This document shows, piece by piece, positions 1 through 8,023 of a DNA stretch of 47,493 nucleotides. The first letter of the stretch is position 1. Each line of letters opens with the position of its first letter. The DNA comes from Oscillospiraceae bacterium (GTDB taxonomy: Bacteria; Bacillota; Clostridia; Oscillospirales; Ruminococcaceae). The position numbers and the translations under genes were made by a program. The notes below the pieces were generated by a model that saw only the letters and a list, made by a program, of their open reading frames with translations, did not search any database and had not been told where the DNA came from. The DNA lies in assembly GCA_016291435.1 (NCBI GenBank), contig JAEEXH010000012.1:1-47493 (forward strand). The letters run 5' to 3'.

Positions 1-633
1 CGTCCATGCGCTGCCGTCCGGCTTGCTGCCGAGTGTCTGCACATTGCCTACGAGATTGATGATCGCGGAGGTGATTATATGTTCCTGCATGATTTTCATG
101 ACCGCATCACCGGTATACCCTTTGGCGACAGCACCGAGGTCAATTTCTGTTTCTTCGGGACATTGCACAGTCTGACCGTTCACAGAAATGTTCGTATCAT
201 CGGCGTATTGCAGCAGCTCTGCAATCTCATTCTGTGCCGGAATCCGGTATTCTCCGGTTGTAAATCCCCACGCCCGCAGCACCGGATACATTGAGATGCA
301 AAGTGCGCCGCCGCTTTCGCTGTTCATCTGCATCGCTGTCTGCAAAACGGAAACCGTATCGGCAGAAACAGTCACAGGCTGCCCGCCAGCATGATTGATT
401 TGCCCAATATCGCTTGCGTCATTTGTGACGGAAAAAGCGCGTTCCAGCTCATAGATCCGTGCTTCTGCTTCTGCGACTGCCGCCTCTGCATCCCTGCCGT
501 ATGCCTTGAGATTCATGTAGGTGTCCATTGCAAAAATATCAGCGGATTTGACAGTATCTTCCTGCGTTCCGCAGGCAGTCAAAAGCGGTATCATACAGAT
601 ACCGCTCATGACCGTAACGATTGTTTTTCTCAT
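1..633 (-). CDS. apbE: FAD:protein FMN transferase ApbE, lipoprotein (3' end cut by window edge)
   Basis: The 211 visible residues start with a lipoprotein signal (Met-Arg-Lys, a hydrophobic core, then LLTAC with the lipid-carrying Cys near residue 21). The ApbE landmarks follow in order: MDTYM near 36-40, a central DLGAVAKGYTGD segment, and an INLVGNV segment near the cut end. ApbE transfers FMN from FAD onto a Thr/Ser of target proteins outside the membrane. The natural target is encoded just upstream (630-1970), and the start codon overlaps that gene's stop as ATGA, so the two are probably translationally coupled. The C-terminus lies outside the window. No key residue looks missing in the part seen. 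Confidence 0.93.
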   Translation of the reverse strand, partial: MRKTIVTVMSGICMIPLLTACGTQEDTVKSADIFAMDTYMNLKAYGRDAEAAVAEAEARIYELERAFSVTNDASDIGQINHAGGQPVTVSADTVSVLQTAMQMNSESGGALCISMYPVLRAWGFTTGEYRIPAQNEIAELLQYADDTNISVNGQTVQCPEETEIDLGAVAKGYTGDAVMKIMQEHIITSAIINLVGNVQTLGSKPDGSAWT

Positions 634-1970
634 AATTTCGCTTGCTCCAATGCTGTGCGGACTGCTTCCATAATGCCGTTTGAACTGTATGTCGCGCCGG
701 AGCAGGCATCTACATCCGCCGCCTGACTGCGGATGATTGCCGGAATCAAAGCACCTTTCGCATCAATGAAATAGGAAGCGTCGCTCTCTTCTGTCTCGGC
801 AGTGATGTCTGTGATTGTGTCATTCAGAATCGTTACATGAACCGTAATGCTGCCGTCATAGCCGTAAGCTGCCGCAGTGAATGTGCCGTCCTGATAGATG
901 CGGAGCGGTGCGGGCGGGTCTGTTTCTGCCGGTACGGTTTCCGGAGTATCTGCCGGTTCATTTTCCGGAATGTCTGCCGGTTCATTTTGTTCCGGCGCTT
1001 CTGTGCTGACTTCCGATGTATCAACAGTTGTTGTTCCTTCCGTGATACCATCGCTCGTTGATTCTGTTGTATTTTCTGTTGTTTCAGTGTTGTCTGTAAC
1101 CGTTGTGGTCACTGTCGCACCGGTTTGAACTGCGGTCTCTGTTGTGAAAGTTGTTGTTTCAGCAGTCTGCGTAGTTTCTTCATGGATTTCCGCAATTTTT
1201 GTTGGTGTGTTTTCAGCCTGCTTCTGCGGAAATACTGCCGCCGCAAATAATGCAATTCCGGTCAGAAATGTACACCATGAAATAAGATTTGCACCGATTC
1301 GGCGCTCCGGATTCTTCTTTGTGACATACCATTTATGCACTCTGCAAACGGCATATCCGAGAAATACCGCCAGATAGACAATCAGATTCACGCCCGCTTC
1401 CGGATTGCCGCGCTTTGCTTTTGCGAGATTCAGCACAATCACATGAACCGGAATCAGCACATAAAACAGATACGCCCAGCGCTGTACGTTCTTCCATGTT
1501 TTCGCCTTCATTTTACGCCGAATCTTCTGTACGGAGATCACCGTCAGCGGCAGCATAATCAGCATCAGAACGATGCTGACCGTCAGATTCAGCGCATCGG
1601 CTTTTGTCAGCCATCGCGGGAACATCGAAATGCCCAGACCGACTGCGTGACCGAGCGTCAGGATCGCAGCAAAGATCGAAAGCTGACCGCGCTGCGGCAG
1701 CAGCTTTTTCCGGAGTTCTGACTGATTCGGTAATGCACCCGTCCACATGACAACCGCCCAGAATGCCGCTGCGAGAATGCTTTTTGTAAACAGCGCAATC
1801 ACATTTTGCTGCAAAAATGCAGGCATGGATATGCGTGCATTTGCAAGAATGACTGTTCCGATGCTGAGCACCGCCGCCGTCAGATAAAACGGCGCGGGAT
1901 GCTTGCGGAGTGCCTTCCCGCACAAAACCGAGAAGGCAACCGCGATCAGGAGAGCGATGGCAAACAGCAT
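630..1970 (-). CDS. Membrane ferric-reductase-like protein with C-terminal FMN-binding domain (flavinylation target)
   Basis: The protein has 446 residues. About eight hydrophobic segments fill residues 1-250. His108 (LGHAVGLG) and His176 (PVHVIVL) sit where MsrQ/YedZ-type ferric-reductase transmembrane domains carry haem ligands. A Thr/Glu/Pro-rich linker (about 255-355) leads to an FMN_bind domain ending in SGATYSS at residues 424-430. Thr427 of that motif is the expected site of covalent FMN attachment. The likely role is passing electrons through membrane haem to an external flavin; this is inferred from the domains. It starts one base after the stop of the upstream gene and overlaps apbE downstream, so the three genes form an operon. 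The final electron acceptor is unknown. Confidence 0.88.
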   Translation of the reverse strand: MLFAIALLIAVAFSVLCGKALRKHPAPFYLTAAVLSIGTVILANARISMPAFLQQNVIALFTKSILAAAFWAVVMWTGALPNQSELRKKLLPQRGQLSIFAAILTLGHAVGLGISMFPRWLTKADALNLTVSIVLMLIMLPLTVISVQKIRRKMKAKTWKNVQRWAYLFYVLIPVHVIVLNLAKAKRGNPEAGVNLIVYLAVFLGYAVCRVHKWYVTKKNPERRIGANLISWCTFLTGIALFAAAVFPQKQAENTPTKIAEIHEETTQTAETTTFTTETAVQTGATVTTTVTDNTETTENTTESTSDGITEGTTTVDTSEVSTEAPEQNEPADIPENEPADTPETVPAETDPPAPLRIYQDGTFTAAAYGYDGSITVHVTILNDTITDITAETEESDASYFIDAKGALIPAIIRSQAADVDACSGATYSSNGIMEAVRTALEQAKL

Positions 1971-1971
1971 A

Positions 1972-3456
1972 TCAGCTGCTGCGCTTTCTGCGTGTCAGAA
2001 CGGCAGCTGCCGCAGCAGCCGACGCCAAAGCAGCGACTACGCCGATGCCGGCGTCACCGGTTTCCGGCGCGGAATTGCTCTTGCCGGGTGATGTATTTGT
2101 TGTGTTGCTGTTATTTGTCACTGTTGTGGTTTTTGCAGTCGTTGTGGTCGCTTGTGCGGTAGTCTGAACGGATGTCGTTGTTTCAGCCGTTTGGGCCGCA
2201 ATCTGAATTGTCAGCGGATTGCGGTAGCCGGTTGCTGTGACGGTCAGCGTGTAAGTGCCGTTTGCACCGTCTGCGAAAACTTTGCCGTTTCTGGACTCTG
2301 CATCAAAATTGATTGCGCCGTTCTCATCAAAAATCTTGACCGTGCCTTTGCCGGATGCGTTATACGCAGTTTCACCGACTTCTACCTTCGCAAGATTCTT
2401 CAGGAAGTTCTCGGCTTCAGCATCTGTCGCGGTATCTGCCTTTACGAGCTTACCGTCCTTGTACTGAACCGGCAGTGCATCCGTCTCAAGCACAAAGGAA
2501 GCGATGATGTCGGCATATTTCCCGCCGTTATCCGAAACTGTCAGTGTATAGCTGCCTGGTTTGGCATCGGTATAGCTGATCGTGCCGTCTGTAACAGAAA
2601 AGCCTTCCGCAACTGCATATTTCTTCTGATAATCCGCCGGAATTCCCTCCGCAGTAAATGTTGTGCTGCCGGTTCCGGCATCAGCATTGTTCACTGTCAG
2701 CGTGCTTGCAAATTTCACAGGAATATAGGTGTCGGTATTGACTGTGATATAGCCTGCTTTCGTAATCAGAACGATCTCTTTGACCGTGCTGCCCATCAGT
2801 CCCTCATACATTCTGTAATCGAGCTGATTGCCGTGGGGTTCGCTGGTTTTGATACCGGAAGACCATGCGATCTCTCCGCGCCAGATGTTCTGTTCATGAC
2901 GCATGGCATATGCTTTGCCGTCTGCGGTTTTCAGGATTGCACCGCGGTATTTCGTATCAAAGCCCTCCGGCTGATCGGTCAGGTCAATGAGATAATCGCC
3001 CCACGGCGTTTCTGTCGACAGTCTGACACCGAGATTTGCTGTTTCCGGTGCGGCATCCTGCACGGCAGAAAAGCTCGCTTTCCCGTCTGTTACGGTCACG
3101 TTTTTGTATGCTTCCGGTTGGCTTTCCAAAGCAGTAAATCCATAGTTGTTTGTGCCGAGCGCATCAAGGTCTGCCTGCGTGATTGCAACCGGATATACAA
3201 CGCCGAGGATCGTGTCTGTTCCGTTGTTATATGTGCCCTCAAACAGCTCACCCTCACCGTTTTTCAGCGCCTTGTTCTTGGTTGCAGAGGTTACAGCGTC
3301 AACTTCGCCGGCTGAATCGCCCGTTTCAGCCGCATAGAAATCGGTATACGGGATGTTCATGGTACCGTAAAGCACCGCATCTTCCGCAGATGCGGAAAGG
3401 GGTGCAATTGTCATCGCTGCAATCGCCGCAGCCGGGATCATTGCAAGTTTCTTCAT
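1972..3456 (-). CDS. Secreted Tp47-like (penicillin-binding Tp47 domain) protein with sorting-signal-like C-terminus
   Basis: The protein has 494 residues. A Sec signal peptide (KK, hydrophobic core, SASAED near 22-26) precedes a region typical of proteins annotated with the Tp47 domain of Treponema pallidum: TMNIPYTDFYAAE near 32-44 and VDAVTSAT at 52-59. Immunoglobulin-like beta repeats and a Thr-rich linker follow. The end resembles a cell-wall sorting signal: APETG, a hydrophobic Ala/Val stretch, then RRKR. VDAVTSAT resembles the FMN_bind flavinylation motif, with Ser where Gly is usual. It is the first gene of the operon with the FMN-binding protein and ApbE. The ribosome site TAAGGAG lies at the right distance. 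The function is unproven; a surface redox or metal role is inferred from context. Confidence 0.75.
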   Translation of the reverse strand: MKKLAMIPAAAIAAMTIAPLSASAEDAVLYGTMNIPYTDFYAAETGDSAGEVDAVTSATKNKALKNGEGELFEGTYNNGTDTILGVVYPVAITQADLDALGTNNYGFTALESQPEAYKNVTVTDGKASFSAVQDAAPETANLGVRLSTETPWGDYLIDLTDQPEGFDTKYRGAILKTADGKAYAMRHEQNIWRGEIAWSSGIKTSEPHGNQLDYRMYEGLMGSTVKEIVLITKAGYITVNTDTYIPVKFASTLTVNNADAGTGSTTFTAEGIPADYQKKYAVAEGFSVTDGTISYTDAKPGSYTLTVSDNGGKYADIIASFVLETDALPVQYKDGKLVKADTATDAEAENFLKNLAKVEVGETAYNASGKGTVKIFDENGAINFDAESRNGKVFADGANGTYTLTVTATGYRNPLTIQIAAQTAETTTSVQTTAQATTTTAKTTTVTNNSNTTNTSPGKSNSAPETGDAGIGVVAALASAAAAAAVLTRRKRSS

Positions 3457-3501
3457 ACAGATTCTCCTTAAGTTAGATTTGGCTAACCCTGATACAAAGC
3501 A

Positions 3502-3526
3502 TAAGAGCGAAGCGTGTTCGCTCTTA
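3502..3526 (-). promoter_or_regulatory. Perfect inverted repeat in the 5' leader of the Tp47 operon
   Basis: TAAGAGCGAA and TTCGCTCTTA form perfect 10-base arms around a five-base loop, between the promoter and the ribosome site. No T-run follows, so it is not an ordinary terminator. It could be an operator, an mRNA-stabilising hairpin or a regulatory leader. Confidence 0.55.
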
Positions 3527-3553
3527 AGTAGTTATCGTCCGCTAACCGCATAC

Positions 3554-3582
3554 AGTATATCACAAAATAACTTGTTTGTCAA
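3554..3582 (-). promoter_or_regulatory. Promoter of the Tp47/FMN-bind/apbE operon
   Basis: On the minus strand TTGACA (3577-3582) and TATACT (3554-3559) are separated by exactly 17 bases. GGTTAGC follows directly downstream of the -10 (about 3541-3547), and a similar GGTTAGCC recurs near 3480-3487, so a repressor site over the transcription start is plausible. Confidence 0.85.
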
Positions 3583-3714
3583 GTAGTATTTTTCTGATGA
3601 TTATATTTTTTTCTATTCCTGAGTCATCTTTATTCATTTCGTTGAAGCAAATGCTGCAACTTTGTTCAGGATTTTCAGAGCGCAATGCAAGGACTGCGTT
3701 TGCGCTTTCATTGA

Positions 3715-4242
3715 GTTCAGGAAAGCATTTTTTCATCAGCGAGCAATTCCACATATCTGACAAAAAAACGCTATTACGGAAAATTCTCCGTCTCGATTAT
3801 TCCGCTTGATGAGGCAGATACGGTCATCCCGCTGGACGGCTACAACTATATCGGCTATCTCACATTCCCGACGCTCGGGATGGAGCTTCCGGTCATGGAT
3901 ACATGGGATGCACAGCGTCTGCGCCGTGCGCCCTGCCGGTATTACGGCTCTGCGGAAACGCATGACCTTGTCATCGCGGCGCATAATTACCGCAGCAGCT
4001 TCGGGCAGTGCAGGAATTTACAGATCGGCGATGAGATCTGCTTCACGGATGCTGCCGGGATCGTACACAAATACCTGATCGGTGAAATTGAAATTGTCGA
4101 GCCGACTGCGGTGGAATACATGATCAGCAGCGACTGGGATCTTTCGCTCTATACCTGCACTTACAGCGGTGCGCAGTGCCTGACGGTTCGCTGCACAGAA
4201 CAGAGAGACGCCGCAGCGCCCCTCTCCGATCATGTGATGTAA
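3715..4242 (+). pseudogene. Sortase remnant lacking its N-terminal membrane anchor
   Basis: An open frame from 3715 encodes a clear sortase core. It contains YNYIGYLTFPTLGMELPV (the usual opening of the sortase barrel), catalytic His in VIAAHNYRSSFG, catalytic Cys in LYTCTY, and Arg in LTVRC. The N-terminal signal anchor of such sortases is absent. An in-frame TGA at 3712 closes the frame upstream, and the first ATG (3880) lies inside the fold with no ribosome site. About 150 AT-rich bases upstream show no sortase similarity in any frame I read. I therefore call it a truncated pseudogene, although the catalytic triad is intact. It lies divergently beside the APETG-tailed protein, its likely former substrate. 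A sequencing error near 3712-3765 is the alternative. Confidence 0.72.
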
Positions 4243-4256
4243 TCCTCCTTTATAAA

Positions 4257-4297
4257 CAGTGCAGCCCCTCTGCGGAACATGCAGAGGGGCTGCACTG
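4257..4297. terminator. Bidirectional intrinsic terminator between the sortase remnant and the lectin gene
   Basis: Perfect 17-base arms (4257-4273 and 4281-4297) surround a seven-base loop. The stem sits exactly between two convergent genes, with short T/A-rich flanks on both sides. Confidence 0.85.
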
Positions 4298-4299
4298 CT

Positions 4300-5937
4300 T
4301 TATGCCTCGATCAGAAGGAAGACCTGCGTGCCGAAGCTGCCGAGCTGATGATACAGCTGACCGGCTGCGCCTGCGTGCGTTGTATCTCCGTAGATATCGA
4401 GCGTGTAGGTGGGGTTGTATGCGACAACAAACTTGAAGGTGCCGTCTCCCAGCGGTGTGACCGTGAAGGTCTGGGTCTTATCAAATTCCGGGTCGTCAGA
4501 GAACTTGTCGCGCAGCCAGACACCCTTGAAGTCGCGGAGCTCACTGACGGAATTGACTTTCATATCGACAACCTTGTTCGTTGCGGTGTTTACGATATAG
4601 TATCCGCCGTTTTTTTCTTCCAGATGCCACTTCTGGAGGGCAGAGCCCGCTATGTTCTCGACGGTGATCTTCGACTTTTCCGCTTTGCCTGCTGCTGTCA
4701 GACAAACATTCGTGTTCGAGCAGGGAACGATGTAGTAGTCAACATTGCACGAGAAGGGCTCTGTGAAGACCGGTGCGCTGCTGATCAGATCTGCGGCTCT
4801 GTTTATCGCTTCGGCGGCTGCGGCTGCTGTTGTGACCTCGCGTGTCGCTTCGGTCACGGGAGCGGGCTGTGTTTCGGGCACTGCCGCAGTGGTCGGTCTC
4901 GTTGCGGCCGAAGTCTGCACAGTTGTGCTCGGCACTGTGATACTTTCCTGTGTGACGGGCACAGTCTCAGGCTCCGTCGGCTGGGTCTTCGGTGCGGTTG
5001 TCTCGGGCTTCTTCTTTGCCGTTGCGGTTGTTGTGACCGTTGTGGTAGTGGTTGTTGTAGTGGTTTCGGCGGTCACATCGGAGAACTGCATCGCTTCGAT
5101 GAAAGGGTCGATGGCGCCCAACCATTGTTCTGTCAGCAGGCAGTCTGTGCTGCCGACATGAATCTGATAGTTCAGAGCATCTGCATATAGATGTGTGTCC
5201 AGGAATGACTGCTTCTCGAACAGCATACCGGCGGTCAGATCCAGATCATATTCCGCCAGCTCAGATTCATAGCTGGCGAAACCAAGCAGAACCGAGTTCT
5301 TGCAATGCGCTTCCTTATTGCGCGAATTCGTGTCGATCTTCAAGATCGGTCGGTCAAAGCTGTATGAGACGCCGTACTTTTCAGCATACTTGTCGGTCAT
5401 ATCGTTGTATTCAAGGCTGGCAAATTCCAGTTCCGTGCCGACGGAGAAGGTGAGCGCCGGACCGTCGGTGCCGAATTCTGCACCGACCTGCGGCGTGAGG
5501 TTGGTCGTTCCGCCCTGATTGATCGGGCAGTGATTTGTGAGGGTGACATTCTCTTTGTCCTCAGGTTCGATGGTCATGCCGTAAGCCATTATATATGCGT
5601 TGTCCGCGGTTGTGCTCAGCGAAGTGCGCGTGAGCACGGTATCGGAATAGATGCCGTTCTGCATCTGCTTGCGGACAACAGCGATCTCAATGACTGCGCT
5701 GCCAATCTGCGTCTGGTTTTTATCCAGAAGCGGCTCCTTGATGCGTGAGGTCGTGACGGTATCAAATGCGCCCTCGATCTTGAAACCGCAGTAGGAGGCA
5801 GCGCCCTCATCGGTGTAGACCTTTGTCTTTCCCACGTCGCCGCCGAGTACTTCCGGCACATAGAACAGACCGACGGCACCTGCGCCGAGCACCAGTCCGC
5901 AGAATGCTGCCAAAACCTTTACCTTCTTTTTCATCAT
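4300..5937 (-). CDS. Secreted protein with Thr/Pro-rich linker and C-terminal ricin-type beta-trefoil domain
   Basis: The frame is open further upstream, but the start at 5937 (Met-Met-Lys-Lys-Lys) fits best: AAAGGAAGG lies just before it and a signal or anchor helix (about residues 4-28) follows. The protein then has 545 residues. Residues 30-285 form a globular region I do not recognise. Residues 285-430 are a Thr/Pro/Glu-rich linker. The last 115 residues resemble a ricin B-type lectin: YYIVPCSNTNVCL, QKWHLEEKNGGYYI (a QxW-like motif), then NKVVDM. Such domains bind sugars, so attachment to host or plant glycans is a reasonable inference. Its likely -10 (TATACT, 5992-5997) has no good -35. 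Confidence 0.75.
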   Translation of the reverse strand: MMKKKVKVLAAFCGLVLGAGAVGLFYVPEVLGGDVGKTKVYTDEGAASYCGFKIEGAFDTVTTSRIKEPLLDKNQTQIGSAVIEIAVVRKQMQNGIYSDTVLTRTSLSTTADNAYIMAYGMTIEPEDKENVTLTNHCPINQGGTTNLTPQVGAEFGTDGPALTFSVGTELEFASLEYNDMTDKYAEKYGVSYSFDRPILKIDTNSRNKEAHCKNSVLLGFASYESELAEYDLDLTAGMLFEKQSFLDTHLYADALNYQIHVGSTDCLLTEQWLGAIDPFIEAMQFSDVTAETTTTTTTTTVTTTATAKKKPETTAPKTQPTEPETVPVTQESITVPSTTVQTSAATRPTTAAVPETQPAPVTEATREVTTAAAAAEAINRAADLISSAPVFTEPFSCNVDYYIVPCSNTNVCLTAAGKAEKSKITVENIAGSALQKWHLEEKNGGYYIVNTATNKVVDMKVNSVSELRDFKGVWLRDKFSDDPEFDKTQTFTVTPLGDGTFKFVVAYNPTYTLDIYGDTTHAGAAGQLYHQLGSFGTQVFLLIEA

Positions 5938-6031
5938 GATCCTTCCTTTCCGGCAGTGTTTTTTCGGGGACATTGTATTTCCCGCAAGAACAGTATACCA
6001 AATTTTGAAGATGGATCCCGGAGGGGGGAGG

Positions 6032-6068
6032 AAAAAAACGGGCACCCTGTATCTGAACAGAGTGCCCG
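6032..6068 (-). terminator. Intrinsic terminator of the double-HTH regulator gene
   Basis: On the minus strand arms CGGGCAC (6062-6068) and GTGCCCG (6039-6045), plus an inner CTGT/ACAG pairing, form a hairpin followed directly by seven T residues (6032-6038). Confidence 0.85.
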
Positions 6069-6083
6069 ATATATATGTATATG

Positions 6084-7784
6084 TTATGCTTCGCCCGCCA
6101 GCACGCTCCGCACAAAGCTCTGCACGGCAGAGAGCATCTTCGGGTGACGGATGACAAAATGTGTGACAGGGGAGTTGGTCTTCGAGAATACAGCCCATTT
6201 TCCCTCTTTCACGGAAAGCTGCATGCTGCGGAAGACCGGCTCCTCCCGGAGCAGCAGCCGGTATCGCGGGTGACGAAGATCCCGGAGTGCTTCGAGATGA
6301 CGGCAGTATTCTGCGTAGGTATAGGTCAGCGGGAGTTCACAGAAGCAGTCGGAGAGACAGAGCCGCAGCGGGTGAACCGTGAACTGTGCCTCTGTCAGCT
6401 CGGGGATCACCTCCGTGACCGGATCGGCGGTCAGCGCGCGCAGGAATCCTTTTTGCTGCACGGCGGCAAACTCAAGTATGCGCTCTGCCTGTGTCTGCGG
6501 AACATCATTGCGCCGGAGGATCTCCGCGAGCATGCCATCCGGCATGGAGTGCAGCGGAAGCGAGGGATGCAGGATCATCAGTGCGCCCTTCTCCTTGATC
6601 CGCTGTGTCAGAGTCTGCTGATACAGCACTGCCTTTGACGCGGTGTAGATCTCCATCAGCGGCTGTGCCTTCATGAGCAGTGCGGCGGCTTTTTTTTGTG
6701 CTGCTTCGACCTTGATCTGCGTGGTGTCCAGCTCGTGCCAGGTATCCGCAGGTGCGCCGTCCGCACCTTCTGCGCAGAGATATGCTGCGCCGGAAATAAA
6801 GTTCACATGGCTGTATACCCCGGCGCTGGTCTCCGGGAAATAATACGGCTCAATCTGCCCGGTCATATAGAGCGGAATCCACGCTTCCAGCCCGATGTGC
6901 ATTTCATCGAGCGGGCGGTCTACATTATGCACCACACGCAGCGTCAGACCCTTTTTCAGGCAGACGGCGATCGACCGCATCCATTCTGTGATCCATGCGC
7001 GGTCCTCTGCGAGATCGGTGATTGGCAGATCTGCATGCATGAAGACAGGCGCCGCGGATTCCGACTGCGCCGTCAGGCGGAAGAAATCAAGATGGCTCTG
7101 ACGGATGCGCTCCAGTCCGTAGTAATCCGTATGCAGCGGCGGGACAGGCTGCACCGCCGGCACTTCAAGCGCATCAAAGCGTGCCGCGGTCAGATATTCG
7201 TTCAGGTCAAAGCCGTCAAGCCGCCGAAGAAACTGCAACATTTTGGCGGGTGTCTCAGCCGAATTTCCAAGCAGCCAGCGCTCCGTGGTGTAGGCGAGAT
7301 CTTCTTTGCCGGTGCAGCCTGTCAGCCCGTGCAGGATCCCGAGATCAGCAGCGCCGCTCCGCATTTCGGTCAGGTAGCGGCTGATCCCGCGGACAAACCG
7401 TTCCGGGTCTCCGGGCGAGCGCTTGCCCGTGCGGATTTTTGAGAGATAGGACGGCATGAACTGCACATATTCCGCAAGATCCTTCAGCGGGATCTGCATG
7501 GTTTTCAGGAGTGTATCAAACCGTGCCCAGAGAAACACGGTCTTCTGCGTTGCGAGCATCTGCCGCAGCTCCTCTGTCCGGGAAGGGGAGAGCTCAGTGC
7601 CCTGCGCGGCGATCAGCGCGAGAATGCTCTCTGTGATTGCAGCAGCCTTCTGCGGATCCGGCAGCTTTGCGCCCTGACGGCAGCGGCTCAGCGATGCAGG
7701 CGAGATGCCGGAGGCCTCCGACAGCGACTTCGCGGTGATATGATATTGTTTCAGAATTTGATTCAGCGCCTCATGATATATCAT
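6084..7784 (-). CDS. Large cytoplasmic regulator with two N-terminal helix-turn-helix motifs
   Basis: The start is set at 7784 because AGGGGGA lies seven bases upstream; the frame continues further but without a ribosome site. The protein has 566 residues. It carries two XRE-like helix-turn-helix segments: AKSLSEASGISPASLSRCR near 18-36, and LKDLAEYVQFMPSYLSKIR near 98-116. I do not recognise the following 430 residues; they have no membrane segment or enzyme motif that I can name and may bind a ligand. It is divergent from the giant leucine-rich-repeat gene, and the shared intergenic region holds palindromes that could be its operators. Regulation of that neighbour is inferred from position only. 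Confidence 0.72.
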   Translation of the reverse strand: MIYHEALNQILKQYHITAKSLSEASGISPASLSRCRQGAKLPDPQKAAAITESILALIAAQGTELSPSRTEELRQMLATQKTVFLWARFDTLLKTMQIPLKDLAEYVQFMPSYLSKIRTGKRSPGDPERFVRGISRYLTEMRSGAADLGILHGLTGCTGKEDLAYTTERWLLGNSAETPAKMLQFLRRLDGFDLNEYLTAARFDALEVPAVQPVPPLHTDYYGLERIRQSHLDFFRLTAQSESAAPVFMHADLPITDLAEDRAWITEWMRSIAVCLKKGLTLRVVHNVDRPLDEMHIGLEAWIPLYMTGQIEPYYFPETSAGVYSHVNFISGAAYLCAEGADGAPADTWHELDTTQIKVEAAQKKAAALLMKAQPLMEIYTASKAVLYQQTLTQRIKEKGALMILHPSLPLHSMPDGMLAEILRRNDVPQTQAERILEFAAVQQKGFLRALTADPVTEVIPELTEAQFTVHPLRLCLSDCFCELPLTYTYAEYCRHLEALRDLRHPRYRLLLREEPVFRSMQLSVKEGKWAVFSKTNSPVTHFVIRHPKMLSAVQSFVRSVLAGEA

Positions 7785-7876
7785 AAATTGTCCCCCTGTG
7801 GTCATTTTCTTCATTATAACATATCTCACGTGAACTCGTCTATGAACTAAATGTAAACAATCCGGAGATTTCAAAA

Positions 7877-7933
7877 CTGTCATCTGACAGATCTGAAATT
7901 GCTATTGACAGATTCTGTTTTGGATGCTACAAT
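7877..7933 (+). promoter_or_regulatory. Promoter of the leucine-rich-repeat gene with overlapping palindromes
   Basis: TTGACA (7905-7910) and TACAAT (7928-7933) are 17 bases apart. CTGTCA-TC-TGACAG (7877-7890) is a perfect palindrome just upstream, and ACAG-ATT-CTGT (7908-7918) overlaps the -35. The shared ACAG/CTGT half-sites suggest a repressor or activator, perhaps the divergent double-HTH protein. Confidence 0.72.
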
Positions 7934-8023
7934 GGAAAGTATAAATAATTATATTGCAAATAGTAATGTAATTTTATGAAAATCCACAAAGCCCGACATT
8001 CATTTTTAGTGAGGAGGATTCGT

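Noticed and set aside
3560..3763. A 67-codon minus-strand frame upstream of the Tp47 operon
   Set aside because: It has no ribosome site, overlaps the consensus promoter of that operon and has no recognisable features. Its AT-rich composition may mark the break that removed the sortase 5' end.
4279..5190. A 303-codon rightward frame opposite the ricin-type protein gene
   Set aside because: Its Cys/Gly/Arg-rich translation is the antisense shadow of the linker and lectin domain, and it runs through the terminator-adjacent end of the real gene.
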